Made by a program: the position numbers and the translations under genes. Shown piece by piece: positions 47,465 through 51,810 of a stretch of 51,810 nucleotides of DNA. This stretch comes from an uncultured Halieaceae bacterium (GTDB lineage: Bacteria > Pseudomonadota > Gammaproteobacteria > Pseudomonadales > Halieaceae). The notes under the pieces are model-generated. The model ran no database searches, was not told where the DNA came from, and saw nothing but the letters and a program-made list of their open reading frames with translations. Location of the stretch: NCBI GenBank assembly GCA_913057135.1, contig CAJXNM010000019.1, positions 1 through 51,810 of the forward strand, written 5' to 3'. Position 1 is the stretch's first letter. Each line of letters starts with the position of its first letter.

Positions 47465-49369
47465 TCATGCCCCCTTAGCTGTTAGCCAGATCGGTGATGA
47501 CCATGCCCGCTCCTGAACCGTTGTAGGGAGGTCTGGGTTCGGTGCTGTGCCATTTCGCACCGCGTCCCACGTGCTCCAGCGACAACTGGGGTTCTCTAAA
47601 ACCCGCACGTAGTAAACCGCTGACTGATTCGCGCGATAGCTGGGGTCATGCCAGAGTGTTTTGAGCTCCGCTGCAGCAGCGTCACTGGTGGTCTGGCAGG
47701 TTTTCACGTCAACCACAGCGCCGTTATCAGGACAGCGATGTGTCTGGGGATCGGGGGCTTTGCCCCCCGAACAGGCGACATCAAACACCATTTCTCGGTG
47801 CTCGTCGTCGACATCACGCCAAACCTTGATAACTTGCAAGCGCTGCAGCGGCTCGCTGTTGGGGTCCTGCAGCGCCCATATCAGCATGGCGGGTGATTCT
47901 ATACCGGCCGCAAGGGTTGCACCCATGGGCACACCCATTTGATACGCTTGAGTCAAGGCGTCGTGGGTACTGAGGAGATCTTCGGGGTAGTTTCCCGCAA
48001 AAAAACGCACTTGTATGCGAGGTCCGGACGTCCCGAATACTTCTTTGCGCTTGAGCGCGGCAAACAGCGCTTCTCGGGTATTGGCTTCGGCCCATACGCC
48101 CGCCAAACCACCCGCGCTGAAGTAGGGTGCTGAGCTTGCGCGCAGGCCGCGACCGTTGGCCAAAGTTTCCTGTTGGTCCCAGGTATCACCTAGGGGCACC
48201 GAACCTCGGTTTCTGGGGTTGGCTGCGTCGGCTGGGAACTTACCGGAATAGCGGTGCTCATCGTAGGGCCCTGCGCCAATATGGGTATCACTTGAACCAA
48301 TTAAGCCAAAAGCAAAGGGATTAACACCGTATTGTTCGGCGGCCGAGAGACCCTCTCCCAGACTTGGTCGCACGTAGCTGCCGGCCAAATCCTGGGATTT
48401 AATTTTAGAGGCCACCAGGAACGGATAGTGCTCGAACTCGGCCCATTCATCCTCGGGTGAAAAAAGTGGTCGTGTATCCGATGATCCCTTGATTTGATTA
48501 ATTTCCACCACTGGCTCGTTGCGATGTCTGCGCTCCAGTGCTTCCCTTGATACCGGATTGCCATCGGCATCATACAGAGAGAACATCATGCCGTTAGAGG
48601 CATTGGCGTTATGGGGAATCGCGAGTACATCGCGGCCCAATGCGCGTTCACCGTCCATCCAGCGCCAGAGATCGTTGGGGTCGCCCGATTCGAGGGTAGT
48701 GAAGATGGTGTCGGGCGCTTGGTCTTCGAAAATAACATTTCGGTGCAAATTAGCGGCGGCGTTCCGCTTAATGTCAACCGGCTTCATGGCTGTGAATTCA
48801 TACCCGGCGAAGGTGGTAAACGAGCCTGGTTCGTAATGTCTGTTGGCGGCATCAACGGTGTCTAGCCATGTTTTATTGATGTGCTCTTTGTCGTAGATAT
48901 CTTCAATAGGTTGTTGCGTCACAAATGAAACACCTATGCGAGCGAATGTGGCACTTTGCTCTACAGGATCACTGCTAAACGCAGTGCTCGCGGTGTTGGT
49001 CTTCGACAGTGGATGCTCAGGGTCTGCCATAGCGGGAACGATGCCCAAATACTCCCCGTGATCGGTAACTGCGTAGAAATCGAGGGGCCCATCGGCTAGC
49101 TTTACTTGCCCGCCACCATCATTGGGGATGGCCTCCCCTTTGGCAAAGCGGTAGGCATCATCCGGTGATCGCCGAACGCCAAAGACAAAGGCATCAAAGG
49201 AATTTTGTGTGTGAACATGTAGGTCCCCGAAGTAGGCTTTGCGGGTGGGATCGCTGAGCGTGTTTTCCCCGTGAGCGGTGGGCAAGACTGTTGAGACTGC
49301 CAATAGGCTACTGAGTGCTACGATTACTGTTGGCCTGCGGGACGTATCTTTGCAGCGTGGCTGTTGCAT
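47465..49369 (-). CDS. Secreted DUF3604 protein (PHP-like metal site)
   Basis: 634 residues. Signal peptide 1-34 (PTAHG). Motifs in order: YFGDLHVHTQNSFDA, DFYAVTDHGEYLG, VLAIPHNANASNG, VVEINQIKGSSDTRP, FGLIGSSDTHIGAGP. The His/Asp pattern (DxHxH, DHGE, HNAN, SDTH) resembles the metal-binding loops of PHP-family phosphoesterases. The substrate is unknown. It converges on the HupE-like gene with six bases between the stops, and the M24 peptidase gene is divergent on the other side. The C-terminal region contains cysteines (VACSGGKAPDPQTHRC), a possible disulfide. Confidence 0.85.
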   Translation of the reverse strand: MQQPRCKDTSRRPTVIVALSSLLAVSTVLPTAHGENTLSDPTRKAYFGDLHVHTQNSFDAFVFGVRRSPDDAYRFAKGEAIPNDGGGQVKLADGPLDFYAVTDHGEYLGIVPAMADPEHPLSKTNTASTAFSSDPVEQSATFARIGVSFVTQQPIEDIYDKEHINKTWLDTVDAANRHYEPGSFTTFAGYEFTAMKPVDIKRNAAANLHRNVIFEDQAPDTIFTTLESGDPNDLWRWMDGERALGRDVLAIPHNANASNGMMFSLYDADGNPVSREALERRHRNEPVVEINQIKGSSDTRPLFSPEDEWAEFEHYPFLVASKIKSQDLAGSYVRPSLGEGLSAAEQYGVNPFAFGLIGSSDTHIGAGPYDEHRYSGKFPADAANPRNRGSVPLGDTWDQQETLANGRGLRASSAPYFSAGGLAGVWAEANTREALFAALKRKEVFGTSGPRIQVRFFAGNYPEDLLSTHDALTQAYQMGVPMGATLAAGIESPAMLIWALQDPNSEPLQRLQVIKVWRDVDDEHREMVFDVACSGGKAPDPQTHRCPDNGAVVDVKTCQTTSDAAAAELKTLWHDPSYRANQSAVYYVRVLENPSCRWSTWDAVRNGTAPNPDLPTTVQERAWSSPIWLTAKGA

Positions 49370-49484
49370 GGACTAGGGTCTCTTATTGTTGTTAGGTCTC
49401 GATGAAGAGCATAGGGGTGTTTGGTTATCTGGGCCAGTGATTTGAAATGACAACGGCGGGTAGTCACAGAGGGTGATGACATTG

Positions 49485-50831
49485 ATGTTCGGTAGGAAAT
49501 TGTTTCAAACACTTGGCAGCGTGGTATGCGCCCTGGCCATTTCGTCTCACGGTCATGCTCAGACGGCGGCTATTGCGCCCTATGACAATCGTCCCGTTAT
49601 CGAAAATACGATTGTCGAAGCACGCCTGAACACCCTATTGCCGCGCTTGATGCGCGAAGCGGGTATCGACATGTGGGTCGTGATTGCACGCGAGTATAAC
49701 GACGATCCTGTGTTTCTCTCCCTGGTGCCCAAACCGCGATTTACAGCCCGCAGAACAACTATGTTGGTGTTCTTTGATCGGGGTGACGGGGGAGTTGAAC
49801 GATTGACCGTAAGTCGATATCCCCTGGGTTCTCTGTACGAGGCAGTATGGGAGGGCGGTGATCTGGCCGCGCAATGGGAGCGTTTGGGGCAAGTGATTCG
49901 CGATAGGAACCCAAAGCGCATTGGCGTGAATGTGAGCGATATGTGGCCGGTTGCCGATGGATTGAGTCACAGTCTTTACGAGCAATTGATGCGCAGTATT
50001 GGCCCGACACTAAGCGAGCGAGTCACCTCTGCCGAGGTACTCGTCGTTCGCTGGCTAGAGACGCGATTACCACTTGAGGTGGAAGTCTGGCAGCGAGCAG
50101 TTGCCATTGCTCGGGAGACTATTGCACGCGCTTTCAGTAATGAGGTCATTACAGCCGGTGTGACGACGGTGGGTGATGTCGCATGGTTTATACGTACGCG
50201 ATTTGAGGAGGCCGGTTTAGAACCTTGGTTTCATCCTGACGTAAACCGACAGTGGCAGGGCGCAGATTTTGACGACAATGCGCCTTCGCTCGGCGATGGC
50301 ACACCGGACGCGGTGATTCGGCGCGGTGATCTCCTGCATACGGATGTGGGTCTATGTTATCTCGGCCTGTGTACGGATACTCAGGAAATGGGGTACGTAT
50401 TAAAGTTGGGAGAAACCGATGCGCCCCAGGGACTTACAGATGCCATGGCGGTGGGAAATCGTTGGCAGGATTTGCTCACCGACGAATTCAAGGTTGGCCG
50501 CACCGGTAACCAGATACTGGCAGCAGCTCAGTGCTCGTTGGCAAAAGCGGGCATTAAAAACGCCATCTATACCCATCCACTCGGTGTCTTTGGACATGCA
50601 CCCGGACCTACTATTGGCATGTGGGATAACCAGGGACCCACTCCCGGTCGCGGTGATTGGCCCATGTACCCCATGACGGGGTATGCCATTGAGGGCAACG
50701 TCACTGTGCCTGTTCCCGAGTGGAACGGCCAGCCTGTGCAGATGAAATTGGAGCAAAGTGCGTTTTTCGATGGTGCCAAGGTGCACTATCTTGCGGGGCG
50801 GCAAACAGCTTTGCATTTAATCAGAGATTAA
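49485..50831 (+). CDS. Secreted M24-family (Xaa-Pro aminopeptidase-like) metallopeptidase
   Basis: 448 residues from ATG 49485; GTG 49473 and ATG 49476 are in frame, but GAGGG (49469-49473) is too close to them and suits 49485. Signal peptide 1-26 (SSHGHAQ). N-terminal creatinase-like domain, then the pita-bread domain with the five metal ligands: Asp in LLHTDVGL, Asp in LCTDTQEMG, His in FGHAPGP, Glu in AIEGNVTV, Glu in KLEQSAFF. It acts on proline-containing peptides in the periplasm or outside. It shares the intergenic region with the divergent DUF3604 gene. Confidence 0.88.
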   Translation: MFGRKLFQTLGSVVCALAISSHGHAQTAAIAPYDNRPVIENTIVEARLNTLLPRLMREAGIDMWVVIAREYNDDPVFLSLVPKPRFTARRTTMLVFFDRGDGGVERLTVSRYPLGSLYEAVWEGGDLAAQWERLGQVIRDRNPKRIGVNVSDMWPVADGLSHSLYEQLMRSIGPTLSERVTSAEVLVVRWLETRLPLEVEVWQRAVAIARETIARAFSNEVITAGVTTVGDVAWFIRTRFEEAGLEPWFHPDVNRQWQGADFDDNAPSLGDGTPDAVIRRGDLLHTDVGLCYLGLCTDTQEMGYVLKLGETDAPQGLTDAMAVGNRWQDLLTDEFKVGRTGNQILAAAQCSLAKAGIKNAIYTHPLGVFGHAPGPTIGMWDNQGPTPGRGDWPMYPMTGYAIEGNVTVPVPEWNGQPVQMKLEQSAFFDGAKVHYLAGRQTALHLIRD

Positions 50832-51158
50832 CCTCGAGCCGCATACCGGCGAGCCAAGGAACGCAAGCGCCTCAGGCGCGCAGCCGGAATAGTCCTCTTC
50901 TCATAGAAAACTGGGTTGGCTGGCGACTACCGAACGATGTAGCGATAGTTAGAAGTATGGCGCCCAGGAGAGGACTGCTATGGAATAATGACAGTAAAGT
51001 TTGCACCACGTAGCCTTGTTGTTGGGGTTGGCGTGCACTTACAAACAAGTAGATGTACCAACTTTTGTACCAATCACTAACACGCTGGGATAGTGTAATT
51101 CCGATGATCTTGTGGCGGTGGCTAGATCTTTAGGCCGAATAGCTCGTGACCACTGTCT
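50832..51158. other. Non-coding gap after the M24 peptidase gene
   Basis: 327 bases without a supported gene. There is a small inverted repeat GCGCCT/AGGCGC (50869-50880) just past the stop, and a repeated hexamer TACCAA (51056-51061 and 51071-51076). Short open frames here have no start signal or recognisable product. The base composition drops toward AT in the right half, next to the orphan gene. Confidence 0.5.
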
Positions 51159-51692
51159 TTACAGGCTGTACTCGTCATCGGGGTCAGAGTCCGAATAGAA
51201 CCAGCCTTCCTCTTCCGACCTTGCGTAGTCGATTCGATCGTCCTCTAAATCGGCAGCCAGCTCGATTAAGTCCTTATCTTCTTCATATAGATCGTCCGAG
51301 CTTTCGCGTCCAATGCTGTCTTCGTACTCTCCCTCCCCAGCCGACTTAGCTAATCTGGCGTTTAGTCCTCCCGCATCTGGATTCGACGGGGTTAAGTGGT
51401 CACGCGCGTACTCAAGATAATTTTCTAATTCTTTAGGTAAACTTACCTGCGCCGGTGAAAATCTCCCAGAAGCGTCTGCTGCAAACAGTCTGTAGTTTTT
51501 GTAAACACTATTCTGCGTGGGATATAGGACGTATCCCAGCGAGTTTTTTACAACAAAATCGCCTATCCAATTCCTCACTAAAGTCATTTCACGGTGTGGG
51601 TTTTTTCTCAAAAAACTTAGCCCCTGCATGAAAGTGATGCGGTTTGGGAAGCATGAGCCTTCTACGTAGATTGGTGTGACGTCAGTTCGCAT
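51159..51692 (-). CDS. Acidic protein of unknown function
   Basis: 177 residues, not recognised. The N-terminal 80 residues are mixed alpha/beta-like (FPNRITFMQGLSFLRKNPHR, NWIGDFVVKNSLGYVLYPTQ); the C-terminal 70 are very acidic (DDLYEEDKDLIELAADLEDD, SDSDPDDEYSL) and probably disordered. No signal peptide or membrane segment. On the minus strand, TTACACT lies just upstream of the ATG and could be a -10 box for a nearly leaderless message; no Shine-Dalgarno is seen. It seems more AT-rich than the housekeeping genes, consistent with acquisition. It could be a nucleic-acid-mimicking or binding-partner protein, but this is a guess. Confidence 0.55.
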   Translation of the reverse strand: MRTDVTPIYVEGSCFPNRITFMQGLSFLRKNPHREMTLVRNWIGDFVVKNSLGYVLYPTQNSVYKNYRLFAADASGRFSPAQVSLPKELENYLEYARDHLTPSNPDAGGLNARLAKSAGEGEYEDSIGRESSDDLYEEDKDLIELAADLEDDRIDYARSEEEGWFYSDSDPDDEYSL

Positions 51693-51810
51693 AGGCGAAG
51701 TGTAATACGAGCAGCCGCAGTCCTTGCAGCTTTATCTTTGCGACCCGTCGCTAAAGTCCTGCGGTGTTCTCGCGGTGTTTAGCGAACTACACAGTGGACA
51801 CTTGTGGGAT
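51693..51810. other. Right-edge sequence without recognised gene
   Basis: 118 bases with the direct repeat GCGGTGTT (51761-51768 and 51773-51780). Nothing else can be supported. Confidence 0.4.

Overview
The window reads as a chromosomal segment of a marine-type gammaproteobacterium, estimated by eye at mid-50s percent GC. The gene orders proA-nadD-rsfS-rlmH-mrdA-rodA-mltB-rlpA-dacA-ybeD-lipB and ruvC-ruvA-ruvB-ybgC-tolQRAB-pal-cpoB-queE-queC are the ones known from Pseudomonas-like and Cellvibrionales-like genomes. The very large calcium-repeat surface protein, the PuuA-like glutamine synthetase next to a LuxR-type regulator, and the HupE/UreJ plus DUF3604 genes fit an oligotrophic marine lineage (Halieaceae or close relatives). 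The genus assignment is inference; no 16S rRNA gene is present.

Layout. 1-1110: end of a monothiol glutaredoxin gene, then bacterioferritin (bfr) and its ferredoxin (bfd) on the minus strand, with a Fur-box-like palindrome upstream of bfd. 1211-10962: proline and NAD biosynthesis, ribosome-associated factors, the elongasome pair PBP2/RodA, two murein-processing proteins, a D,D-carboxypeptidase, and lipB. 11173-19716: one gene for a 2847-residue secreted protein sits where lipA is usually found. It contains five seven-bladed FG-GAP-like propellers (35 blades) joined by thrombospondin type-3 (TSP3) calcium-binding linkers. 19832-26128: prfC, then on the minus strand a glutathione peroxidase, a gamma-glutamylpolyamine-synthetase-like enzyme, and a LuxR-type regulator whose start overlaps the stop of proS. 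26322-37404: an HU-like protein with a Lys/Ala/Pro-rich tail and no convincing start codon, an FmdB zinc ribbon, aspS, the Ruv proteins, the complete Tol-Pal envelope-constriction system, and queE. 37438-38528: queC and a VOC protein.

38668-42600 is the accessory part. It holds tRNA-Lys(TTT), an RHH/ParE-type toxin-antitoxin pair with a palindromic operator, a decayed fragment of a prolyl iminopeptidase gene, and a single-module adenylation-carrier-thioesterase (A-T-TE) synthetase gene preceded by a 12-codon mini-ORF with a strong ribosome binding site. A 16-bp direct repeat flanks this block, and the intact pip gene follows it. 43690-51810: trmL; a three-gene overlapping set (CoA-transferase, membrane-anchored parvulin, HupE/UreJ-like membrane protein); a convergent DUF3604 gene; a secreted M24 peptidase; and an acidic orphan protein at the edge.

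Most promising for new biology: the 5 x 7-bladed giant protein and its internal copying; the A-T-TE locus with its mini-ORF and recombination scar; the intrinsic terminator embedded in the first codons of cpoB between pal and cpoB; and the parvulin/HupE/DUF3604 locus. All functional calls rest on recognised sequence motifs and gene order; no database search was run.
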